From Rhexocercosporidium sp. MPI-PUGE-AT-0058 (taxonomy: Eukaryota; Ascomycota; Leotiomycetes; Helotiales), in NCBI GenBank assembly GCA_020746875.1, contig JAGTJL010000008.1:1736001-1800000 (forward strand): a DNA stretch of 64,000 nt, given 5' to 3'. The stretch's first letter is position 1, and each line of letters begins with the position of its first letter. The position numbers were made by a program, and so were the translations under genes. The notes below the pieces were generated by a model. It did not search any database and was not told where the DNA came from. It saw only the letters and a program-made list of their open reading frames with translations. Shown in pieces: positions 54,504 through 64,000 of this stretch.

Positions 54504-55780
54504 CGTAGGACTTGGCCAGTATTGTGGATCTGCAATTCCTGAATAGGAAATCCTAAGAGCGCTATTTAGCTACAGGGCAGAGTAATTCAACTCGCAGTAG
54601 CATGCTCACCTTTATGGCAGTTGTTGGTATTGGTACGTTGATAGTGCAGGCGTTTGCTTTACTGCACCATCACGATGTCACAAGCAATCGCTCCTCCTAC
54701 GGAAGTGGGAGGACTTGTGATTAAGAGATACTAACAGCTCAAAAGCCTAGATCGAAGCAGGTTCCATTTGGTCTTCTTGGCCGCGGTGGACAATGGATGG
54801 CTTTCTGGATCGGGTACCCTGTGCAGACGAGGCCAACATTTCACTTCGCTGGGGAGGCACAGAACGGAGGATAGTCGCAGGAAAGAAATTCAGACGAAGT
54901 CAAAATACCACTTCTCCTTGAGAGAGTGGCTAATCCGAATTGTACATCTAGTGGCGTCGGATTTGGTACACCGATGAAATCATTTGCAAGACGGGCTGGG
55001 CTGTCTCAGGACGTATTGAGCTCGGAAACTTTCTTCCTTTCTTGTTCCTCTTGCTGTCTAAAGTAGGCGGAGATTTCTGCGAGAAGCAACGTTTCCAGTT
55101 CTCAGGGTGTTGTATTGCTACAGCCCAATCAAGTTACATTACTTCGCAGGGCGTGACTTGAGATAGACGTTCATAGCGATAAATATGGCGGGAGGGGCAT
55201 AGAATTCGGAATAGGCTCAATTGCTGCATGAGAATAATCAATACTTTAGGCGCCACAGGCGAATTGAAAGCAAACTTGGCCCTGAGGGGTATCCTCCCCC
55301 AATCTGGATGAAATCTGGGGTATATAACCATGGTAGAATTGGATTAATATCCTTCGTGTTTGCAGGTCCAGGCAAGTCATGGCCGGCTCGCGTATGACAC
55401 AACATGTGAACTTGTAGACGTCCCGGTACGCACGAATACATAGATATCTGACGATTGCTTAGCTGGCCACAGTAAAGTGTTTTTATTGTGAAATGACCTT
55501 GCCTTAACCTCTAGGGTGCAAAGGTTCAGCCCTTCACTGATAATAATCTAGAAAGTCAAGGAACGCATTTCTGCATAAGTAAAAACAATGCAGCCAGACC
55601 AGTCAAAACTATAGAGAGACGATACTGCTTCCACGCCGGGCAACTCAGCATCTAGGATACCTGTTTATTTAGGGCTTTAAAATCGGGATGTGTTTGCAGC
55701 TTGTTCGGCAAAAAGACCAAGACGAGTGGTATCTAATTATCAGATGGAGTTCACGGTAGGCAAAGCTTCGTAAGGGTTCA
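54504..55780. other. Intergenic, upstream of the protease
   Basis: About 1.3 kb of normal composition with no supported gene. Short open frames (54768-54977, 55134-55441) show no domain or splice pattern. The AT-rich repeat cluster starts at about 55785. Confidence 0.6.
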
Positions 55781-56483
55781 GGGAAAATATATTTAAAGAA
55801 TTAATCTTTAGCTTTTAAAGAATTCCAGAGGAAAAGCGTATATATAAAAGAATTTACTTATAAAGAGAAGTAAAACGCCGGCGTGATTAAAAATATAAAT
55901 AAGACTAGTTCTATTAATATTATAAAAGCCTCGGCTTTCTTATATTATAAGTCTGATTTTATATTAATTTAATAAATAAGCGTATATATATTAGTTATTT
56001 TCTTTCTTAATAATAACGTCCGTAATACTAATACTTTAATTATTAATATATCAGTATGCCTTCGCGTCGCTTAAGATAAGGATTAAGCCGCGGTAAGTCG
56101 GATAATCGTATTTTAGTTAATAAGTTTAATTAATTAAATTAATACTATTATTTAAATTATTACGTTAAATATATAATATTATATTATAATTAATCCGTCG
56201 GACGTTCGTCCGATTATTTTATAAGCCGTCCCGTATAATATATTAGTATTCTTAACTTAATAATAAGAATAGTTTTATAAAATAATAATAGATCTTTATT
56301 TTAATTATAAGACTCTTACGTATATATATATAAGAATTCTTATATTATATATTTAAATGCTATAGCCGTTATTATTATTAAATAATTGTCTTCGGTCGGC
56401 GAAGTAATAAAGTATAAATAATATAAATATAATAATACGGCCGCGTAATAATTACGATTTTATTACTCCGCCGAGACATATAT
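55781..56483. other. AT-rich RIP-mutated relic, unidentified repeat
   Basis: Composition switches to TA/TAA-rich. A possible plus-strand start at about 56054 reads MPSRRLR then GLSRGKSDN and RILVNKFN, with stops at expected Gln codons, suggesting a decayed protein gene of a transposon. No terminal repeats are seen. It abuts the truncated Gypsy B copy. Confidence 0.5.
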
Positions 56484-56875
56484 TATAAAGGGGAAAACAC
56501 TAAGCATACAATAAGAAGGTAATAAAGTAAGTGCCAGAGGATAAACGTAAGAAATACTTATTTAACAAGTATTAAAAATATTATATATTTAAAAAGTATA
56601 GTTCATTAAGGGAAAAGAGAAGTATAATTTAAATAAAAAGGAAAAGTTATAATAATAAAATCGTTATTATTTTCAAAAGATATTATCTTAAAAGCTATTT
56701 TAAATATAATAAGAGGCAGCTTAATTACGTAATAAATAGACTTTTAAAGTCAACCTTATTATATGCGTCCTCTTCTTAAAAAACTCGTGCTCGACCTTAA
56801 GTAAAGAAATAAAAATTAATATTATAATTTTAAAACTTTAAATACTTAAAAGAAAATGTATTTAAGTAAGGATAA
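56484..56875 (-). mobile_element. Truncated Gypsy B copy (3' LTR plus ~110 bp)
   Basis: 56484-56763 matches the 282-bp Gypsy B LTR with heavy C-to-T/G-to-A change. 56764-56875 continues colinearly with the sequence next to the left LTR of the complete copy (12192-12305), including the polypurine-tract region and ACTCGTGCTCGACC-like words. It stops where TGTTACGA of another LTR begins, so the rest is absent or was cut off by that insertion. It shows that Gypsy B was multicopy in this genome. Confidence 0.85.
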
Positions 56876-56889
56876 TGTTACGACCTAGG

Positions 56890-57157
56890 TGTTACGATTC
56901 CATGAGCCTCGTATTCTAACCGAGCGAGCTCGGCATCGCTCGTAGTATTGCCTTGGCATAGAAATCATAGCGCTAAGCCTAATCGGAAAAGGCTAGGGGG
57001 ACTCTTTATATATTTATATTAAAGCTCCCTTTTATAAAAAGCTCTCCTTTTCTTTTTATCTTTTCTTCTCGATTTTAAGTGTAATATTAGGCTTAAATAT
57101 AAAACTAAAGTTAACTCGCCGTATTAACTTTATATAAGCCGTAATATAAGAAAAGAC
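56890..57157 (+). repeat. Gypsy C LTR, left copy (5' LTR; 3' boundary unresolved)
   Basis: Aligns with 63735-64000 over the visible ~266 bases. The true LTR may be longer because the right copy is cut by the window edge. A 14-bp partial duplicate of the LTR start (TGTTACGACCTAGG) precedes it at 56876-56889. Confidence 0.82.
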
Positions 57158-57419
57158 TAATAACCCCTTCGCTATAAAGCGTTATATTTTATTAAGTCTT
57201 ACGCGTCACGTCTTCTTACCCTTATAATAAGTTGACGACGAATCCTAATACTTTAGCCTATTTAATAAATAAGTACTTCTTTATTAATAATAAATTGCCT
57301 TAAAAAAAACTAAAAAACCTCTTGCTATTAACTTATTTTATATAACTTAACGCGCGCTATTCGACTTCGAACTTCGACTTTGACTTATATTTAATTAATA
57401 AATCGATTAATAACTCATC

Positions 57420-58490
57420 AGCAAAAAATTTCGCGGACGCCCAGAAATCAAATCCGCCATTTTCGCCATTTTCGTTATTTTCGCCAAAAGGCCGCCTTTA
57501 ACGCCTAAAGCCGCCTTTTTAAATTTAATCGGTCGCTAGTGTTAAAAGCGCCAGTTTATTTTAATATACGCTAAGCCTAATTAAGTAATTTTTATAAAAA
57601 TAATTTAAACGTTAAAATATTATAATTTTTTAAAAAAATATCTTAGCGTTTTTTTATTATGTGAGAATAGGCGAGCCAATCAGGAATGAGGAAGCGCAGT
57701 AGGTGAGGACACGTGATCAAAGAGAGAGAATTGCTTGCTTAAATGCTTAAAGAGCTAGAAGAGCTCTTCGGTAGTTATATACAAAATAATAGCTTCTCTA
57801 GAAGCTTCTACGACTACGTAACTGATTACGTAGCTTATACGAGCTACGTAATTGAATACGAGCGTAATTTCCCGGAATACGAAGGTAATTTCCGGGCCGC
57901 GTAAGCAGTGGAAACTCCTTCGCCTATTCTAGGGTAGAATCGGCACGAGTTACCGAAGTGAAATCTAACATATTAACCGAATCCGGTTAGATTAGCGTTA
58001 TTTTTAACTTTTGCTTATATTTCGTCGGACACGTCCTAAAAACTAGTCTCGCTAAAGCTCTTACGCTATAAATATTCACGTTAAAAAAATTATAATAAGA
58101 AAATCGTTCGTTTCGGGTAAATTATATGCGCACGCTAGCCGGCCCTAGCCCTAATCGAGCGTTATAAGAGGCATATTTATTATTATTATTATAACTGTTA
58201 ATATATTATTAGTATTACTAATACTTTTATATACTTTATTAATATATTATTAACATTATTAATACTTTTATATACCTTATTAATATATTAAATAAAATAA
58301 ATAATATAGCCCCACTTTTAAGCTAGTCTATTTCGGCGCTTTCGGCGCTTTTGGCGCTTTTGGCGCGCTTTTAATTTACTATAGTGAGAAACTGTCCCCA
58401 AAATTTTCGACATACAACTTTGGCTCCAAAAGCGCCAAAATGGCGCTTTTGGCGCCGTTGGCGGACGTCCGCTTCTCGATTTTTTTGCAG
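57420..58490. repeat. Region with inverted GGCGC-rich arms, possible DNA transposon/MITE relic
   Basis: The left arm begins GCAAAAAATTTCGCGGACGC, with runs of CGCCATTTT words to about 57520. The right arm (58325-58490) read on the other strand begins GCAAAAAAATCG, then AGCGGACGTCCGCC and repeated GGCGCCAAAAGCGCC words. Arms face each other about 1.07 kb apart, of which 316 bp is a later solo LTR plus duplication, leaving roughly 0.75 kb. No transposase frame was found. Ends and target duplication are not resolved. Confidence 0.5.
57660..57970. mobile_element. Solo LTR, 311 bp, with perfect TATTA target duplication
   Basis: Starts TGTGAGAATAGG and ends AAATCTAACA, flanked by TATTA at 57655-57659 and 57971-57975. 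It is clearly less AT-rich than its surroundings and keeps CpA-rich words (CAGCAG-type), so it appears to have escaped most RIP. It is unrelated by eye to the LTRs of Copia, Gypsy A, B or C, so it represents a fifth family. Orientation unknown. Confidence 0.83.
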
Positions 58491-58599
58491 ATGCTTTAAA
58501 TACTTCTTTACCCCGTATTACTACCCCTTCCGACTTCTCCTCCTCGTCGGCGAAACTTTAAAAAAAGAAGCGCCTCTTTACGACTAGGCTTTACCGACA

Positions 58600-61305
58600 C
58601 TTTTATTCCTTTAGTCGAAACTTTTATAAAAGAACTTAATAACTTTAAAAAACTTAATTTTAATTTAAAGGATAAACCTCAAAATTATTTCGACGTTTTA
58701 TTAAAGTTTACTGCTATTATAAAAGGCCTTACCCTCGCTTAATAAGTAAAGGTAAATTAATTAATTAAAATCTTCGTTAACTTTATTATTACTACCGTTA
58801 TTAAGTAAGTCCTCGATTAATATATTATTAATAACCCTCGCTAAGAGACTTATACTCTTTCCCCTCCTCACAATTAATTAATATGTGTTTTTACGGTAGA
58901 CCTTTAATTAATTACCGGCTATTACTTCTTTAAGCTAAACCTTATTATTTCTGTTATCAAGCTTAATAAAGTTAAATACTTTTATACTCTTTTTAATAAT
59001 TATAAAGGTAAAATCGAATATAATACTTAAAAAATAAATATAAAGCTCTTTATTTAAAAGTACTTAAGTAACTTTTTTATTAACGAATCATAAATTTATA
59101 TTTATTTTAAATATATAATAAAAAAGGCTAAGACTATTATTTTTTAATAAATAAACCTTAATTTCGCTAAAGACTTTAATAAAGTCGCCGACGTATTAAA
59201 AGCTTTAAATTAACGCTTTTTTAATTATAACTGAATATAAGTAGTTAAGTTTAAGTATAATTAATTATATATAAGTAATATAACGTATAACGAGTTCCGC
59301 ATAAAGTTTACGACATATGTGACTACCGAAAAATTTTTACTTAATTATTAATTTAATAATATATATAAGAAAGTCTTAAATAAACTTAAGTACGACATTT
59401 ATATTAAAAAATATAAACTTGTCGAAGATTATACGGCTTTTAACGAGTTCTTAATTATATTAAATTATAAGTTAAAAAACATTACTATTAAATAAGTTTA
59501 TATACGTGCTACTACCGTTACTCGCGAACCTCTTCGAGTCTCTTTTTATAATATAAATATTAATAACTTGCATAGCATTTTTTTAAAAAAAAAACTAACG
59601 TATAACTTCTCTTTCGCCGACTATTAACACATAAAGACCTTTAACTTTAAGATAATCGTCAAATATCTATTAGCGTACGCCTTCTTTTTTACTTATCTTA
59701 CGCCGACTTAAGTCCTCCGTACTTCTTTTAATACTTAAAGACGTCTCTTTTAATACTTGTTTTTATTATAATAAGACCGGCCATTAAGCTAGCGACTGTC
59801 TTAAGCGCCGTAAAGATTAAGCTTTTAATAATTCGATTTCTTAATTAATTATCGATAAAGACTTAAAGACTAACGAATTATTAAAAAACTCTTAAGCCGT
59901 AATAAAGACTTATACCTTAGCGTAAGTTATAACTTATAAAAGGACTTAATATTTAATTTTTATACTTTTATTAAAAGACGACAATTCTTAATTAATATTA
60001 AATTAAAAAGAAATAAATTTTTTATTAAAATACTTATATATATTAATAATAAAATAAATATTTTTATTAAAATACTTATATATATTAATAATAAAATAAA
60101 TATTTTTAATATAATTAAAACCTCCCTTATATACCAATTCGTTAAGTAATTTAATATTTCTTTCGTAATACTTTCTTAATTAATCGTTTTAATTAATTAT
60201 AATAATAAGAAAGACAAGTCAATTAATACGGCTGTTTTATTTACTTTAATTATTAACCGCCGGCGAATTAACTTTTCTTTTTTAATAATTAACTTAAGAA
60301 ACATTAATGTCTTAATTAATTAGAAGTTCTTTGAATATTATAACTTAAAATAATTATATATAAAAAACCGTAATTAATTAAAATAGCCGTTAAATATACT
60401 TATATAGTTATACTTTGATTAATAAGTCTTTATTAATATAAACCGTTTTAATAAATTAATTATTAAGTCTTATTAACTTAATGTAAAATAAAAGGACGTC
60501 TTTATAAATATAAATAATTATCGCCGGAAGTAAGCTAAGCTTATAATACTTAATAATTCCTTTAAAATAAATGTCTTTATACGACTTATTACTAGCGTCT
60601 CGCCGACTCGCCCCTCGAGCTTTATTAAAGAAGTTAAAAAGCGCTTACGTATTATAAAAAATTAATTAAACCTTTTAATATTTTATATTTTAAGGTTATT
60701 ACTTAAAAATAAAAAAACTTTTAAAACCCCCCCGGCGAATTATTAATTAAAAGTGCTTATAATAAAGATTTTCTTAATATTAATAACGATAATATTTATA
60801 ATGTATTTTTAATTTAAAAAAGCCAAAAAAATAAAGTAAAAACCTTTATAATATTAATTAAATGTTAAACTCGTATTAATAAATAAGGACTTAACCTTAA
60901 AGAAAGCCCTAAAGACTAAGTACGCGTAAAATAACGAGTTAATAAATAAAAAGCTTTTTATTAAATATTAAAAGTATACTCTTCTCTTCTCTCGGCGAGC
61001 CTTTAATAAGTTATTAATATATTGTTAAGGCGTAAACTATTAAATTAAACTTATTAAAGAAAACGACTTATTCTTTAAACCTTTTTAACGTATAATTAAA
61101 AAATAATTATTAAAGACTAAGCGATATATTATCGACAACTTATATAAGGGTTTTATTAAGCCCTTTAGCGCGTTATATACGGCTTTTATTTTCTTCGTTA
61201 AAAAAGCCGATAATAATCTCCGGTTATATGTCGACTATCGAAAGCTAAATGCTTTATTTAAAAAGGACTTATATTTAATTCCTTTAATCGATAAGATAAT
61301 AATAT
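58600..61305 (+). pseudogene. Gypsy C gag, protease and reverse transcriptase start, RIP-inactivated
   Basis: The plus strand reads FIPLVETFIKELNNFKKLNF, then DKPQNYFDVLLKFTAI at about 58602-58720, a Gag-like start; a zinc-knuckle remnant at 59758-59805 in which the second Cys reads Tyr and the residue after GH is a stop; and reverse transcriptase FVKKADNNLRLYVDYRKLN, then KKDLYLIPLIDKI at about 61195-61300. Stops are frequent and mainly at CAA/CAG positions. The frame ends at the junction near 61305. Confidence 0.72.
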
Positions 61306-61699
61306 TGTGGTGTAGAAGTGGATTAAAGCACTGTGAGCAGTTGTAGTTAAATTGAAGTGATTAATTATTATTCTAAAAGCTCTTAAGATTAGGAGAAAAC
61401 AGTTATTCTCTTAAAGGCGGTCTATAGTAGCAGAACTTAATTAGGTCACGTGTAATGTTAAAAAAGTAGCTGCCCGTGCCTATATGACACACCTCTTAAG
61501 CAATTGACAGTAGTAAGCCACTGTTATTGTAATTAATTATATTAAGCGAGAGTAAATAATAGAAAAGAATTAAGTAAATAACTTAATTATATAAATTAAC
61601 GATTTTCTTACTAAACTTAAATTTGTAAACATTCGACAACTCACAGATCGACTGCTCTCGATTTACTATTTAATTAATTCATTAATTAATTAATTAATT

Positions 61700-62850
61700 A
61701 ATTAATTACTTCTTTCGACACTATAGGTGTCTTTAAGCGCTTTACTAAAATCGTTATAATAAAACGACGATTTACTCGCTAAAGTAAGGTGAGTAGCTCG
61801 ATTTTTAATTTATTGGTTTTAATTTATTAATCGGAGATCAATTAATTAAAGATTAATTAATTAAAGAATAATCGCTAACTTATAATAAGTTAAGGCTATT
61901 ATTAATAATAAAAAGAAAGTCGTCGTTAAGGCACGACTGTCGGCTGCTCCCGTCCCCGCCCCCGCTCTTTGCCGTGCCGCTGCTACTCCTTAGGCTTTAA
62001 AGTAATTAATAGGTGCTTATATAGTGGTTTATTTAAGTTATATTAATAGCGTCTTTTAAATAAAAAGTAATAATTAATATTATAATACCGTTGGAAAGGG
62101 TGCTTACTGCTTCACTTATTCGTCTGGCTATAAGTATGTAATTGCTCTTATTATTATTTAAGCTCCTTTTCTTACATATTATAATACGTTAAAAAATGAA
62201 GCTGGCAAAAAGGTAAGTCGATTTAGCTGTTTCTTTTTCGCTTTTGATTTATTATTAATTTTTTTAAGAGCTAGAGTAATTAAGAATCCCGGTTCGTGCC
62301 GCCCTTAAGGGTGGTAATGTTGGTGGAACTGTTGCTGGCGTTGCTGTTGGTTTTAGTGGTGGAGTTGCTTTAGAAGCTATTAGTGGATTTGGAGGTAATA
62401 ATAGAAATGACAATAATAAGAAGAACGGTAAGTTACTCGTTTTATTTCTAGAAAATTAAATTAATTTAATTAATTTCTTAAAAAAAAAAGAAGAGCCTTT
62501 AGCTGCTTTTATAGCTTATGCTTATATTATTAAAGAGAAGATTGCTACTGCTATAGGTGCTCTTTTCGTTAAGAAAGGTGGCGAGAGAATAATTGACTAT
62601 TTTATTATTATTATTATTACTGAAGCTGCTCGCGCTGCTGCCGCTATTAAGGCTGTTACCGGAGTTGCTCGCGCCTATGGTCCGGGCCCTAGTGTTCTAG
62701 TTTTTTAAGTTATATCTGCTCGTGAAATTATTTTTATTTTTAAGTAAGAGGCTTAAGTTGCTTACGTTAAGGAGCTAGTTAATATGATAACTAGTGTTTT
62801 AGGCGAGTTAATTCGGGAGGTTTTAGGCCTTTTACCTTTTAATAAATAAA
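61700..62850 (+). pseudogene. RIP-damaged four-exon gene of unknown function inside Gypsy C
   Basis: Four segments join in phase through standard introns: up to 61783, 61890-62212, 62271-62427, 62491-62848, with donors GTAAGG (61784), GTAAGT (62213) and GTAAGT (62428), and a CGCTAAC branch before the first acceptor. Stops occur almost only at TAA/TAG where Gln is expected. Protein features in order: a basic start (VFKRFTKIVIIKRRF), a Lys-rich then Ala/Pro-rich stretch (ARLSAAPVPAPALCRAAATP), an aromatic patch (GAYCFTYSSGYKYVIALI), a Gly-rich, glycine-zipper-like segment (GGNVGGTVAGVAVGFSGGVA), and Ala-rich helices (EAARAAAAIKAVTGVARAYG). About 300 residues. No start codon was found; upstream is an ATTA repeat. 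I recognise no family. The alternative is an intron-bearing internal gene of an unclassified repeat. Confidence 0.55.
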
Positions 62851-63734
62851 TTACTCTTTTGTTTTTTAAGGCTTAAGAACCTCTTACTCTTTAAGTATTC
62901 CTTTGTATTTTAGAAATTAAAGCTTGCGTTTGCCTTTAAAATAAAGAATTGTTAAAAGTAATTAGCTCTTCGAGATGTAGTAATTTATACCCTTAAGCTT
63001 AATTAATTTTTAATAAGATAAAATTATAAATAAAAATTTATAAAAGAGAATTTTATAAAAGAATATAAAGTAATATAAATAGAGCTCTTTAATTAAAAGA
63101 TAAGCTTATTATATAATTCCTTTAAGAATAAATAAAAAGTAAAGAATATATATAAAAGATTACTTTAAAGTAAGTCTTTTAAAGGAATTGCTTTAATTAA
63201 GCACGAACATTTACTAAGTTAATAAGAGTAATAAATGCTTTAAATTTTTATTAAAAAAGGTTTTTAATAAGTCCGTTAACTAATATATAGTCTATAAGAA
63301 GATATTTTATTATAAAAGTGCTCTTCTAAAACTTTTGACGTAATTATATATTTTAAATATTAACGTGGCGCAACTTAATAGAAATACGCTGATTTTTATT
63401 AACGATTAACCGAATCGTTTATTAATTATTATAGAAAATTATTTAAGTTACTTTTATATTAAGGCGTAATTCTTAAAAGAATCGCTAAAGTGCCATAAGT
63501 TCCTTGCCGGTGCGCTTAACTTTAAGAAGCTCTACTTATATTATAAACGTAATAATTATATTTTATAAAGCTGTTTTTTAAAGGATTAAATCTTTAAAAA
63601 GTATGAAAATATATTTATTAAAAGACCGTCTTGTCTTGATATCGTCCGTAAAAGAAGCATTTAATGTTATTATAAGGTAGGAGTCGCGCAGCTTATAGCT
63701 ATAAGTAATCGCTAAGAAACGAGTGCCGAAAAAG
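62851..63734. other. AT-rich sequence between the unknown gene and the right Gypsy C LTR
   Basis: About 880 bases, strongly RIP-like. Plus-strand 63615-63733 reads RPSCLDIVRKRSI, then CYYKVGVAQ and LIAISNR, which may be a decayed Cys-rich protein, but the pattern is too short to assign. No reverse transcriptase, RNase H or integrase motif was seen. Confidence 0.45.
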
Positions 63735-64000
63735 TGTTACGATTCTATAAGCCTCGTATTCTAACCGAGCGAGCTCGGCATCGCTCGTAGTATTGCTTTA
63801 GCATGGCAACTATAGCGCTAGGCCTAATCGGGAAAGGCTAGGAAAACCCTTTATGTATTTATATTAGAGCTCTCTCTTATAAAAAGCTCTCCTTTTCTCT
63901 TAGTCTTTTCTTTTTAATTTTAAGCGTAACTTTAAGTTTAAATATAAAGCTATTTCTTATATTATATTAACCTTTAATTAGCCGTAATATAAAAAAAGAC
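63735..64000 (+). repeat. Gypsy C LTR, right copy, cut by the window end
   Basis: Starts TGTTACGATTC and follows the left LTR (56890) closely, including CCGAGCGAGCTCGGCATCGC, with transition differences. 266 bases are visible. Confidence 0.85.

Larger units (their letters stand above)
56890..64000 (+). mobile_element. Ty3/Gypsy LTR retrotransposon 'Gypsy C', running past the window end
   Basis: LTR starts at 56890 and 63735 share TGTTACGATTC and the conserved core TCTAACCGAGCGAGCTCGGC; the second reaches the window end. Plus orientation: Gag-like sequence from about 58600, a CCHC-type knuckle remnant at 59758-59805 (CFYYNKTGH..ASDCLKR), and reverse transcriptase FVKKADNNLRLYVDYRKLN at about 61195-61250. 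The reverse transcriptase is cut at about 61305 and no RNase H or integrase follows, so the internal region is incomplete or rearranged. A solo LTR and an inverted-arm region sit in its leader. Whether the LTR at 63735 belongs to the same copy is an inference. Confidence 0.75.

Noticed and set aside
58384..58587. Plus-strand 67-codon frame
   Set aside because: Lies across the GGCGC-repeat arm and upstream of gag. Biased low-complexity composition with no support.

Overview
The window comes from a filamentous ascomycete (Pezizomycotina; Leotiomycetes is plausible but not shown). The signs are short 44-60 nt introns with GTRAGT donors and CTAAC branch sites, a fused pentafunctional AROM gene, an Ira-type neurofibromin, and a sharp split between balanced gene islands and very AT-rich repeats. 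The repeats carry repeat-induced point mutation (RIP) damage: repeat copies differ almost only by C-to-T and G-to-A changes, stops fall at former CAA/CAG codons, and catalytic Asp has become Asn.

Layout. 1-4402: 3' part of a RasGAP neurofibromin gene (+). 4803-5432 and 30093-31321: two halves of one adenine deaminase-like pseudogene (-), split by a 24.66 kb three-level nest. A Copia element (5433-30092, 124-bp LTRs, target duplication GCATG) holds Gypsy A (7482-26966, 494-bp LTRs), which holds Gypsy B (11910-24493, 282-bp LTRs). All three point to the minus strand, and removing inner elements leaves about 5.2 kb of Copia and 6.9 kb of Gypsy A. 32290-34105: a decayed NCS1 nucleobase permease (+), so a small purine/pyrimidine uptake and breakdown locus appears to have died here.

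34428-55780 is a largely intact gene island: a glyoxalase-like protein (-), an unrecognised nuclear-looking protein (+), a C2H2 factor resembling the proteasome regulator Rpn4 (+) behind a 4.6 kb non-coding region, AROM (-), and a secreted pepsin-like aspartic protease (-) with altered active-site surroundings. A 0.67 kb AT-rich relic lies between AROM and the protease.

55781-64000 is a second repeat cluster: a truncated Gypsy B copy, a Gypsy C element (+) running off the window, a solo LTR with a perfect TATTA duplication, a region with inverted GGCGC-rich arms, and a RIP-damaged four-exon gene of unknown function lodged in the Gypsy C reverse transcriptase. That gene, the antisense ORF in Gypsy A and the extra region after the Gypsy B integrase are the best candidates for undescribed biology. 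All calls were made by reading the sequence; no database search was run.
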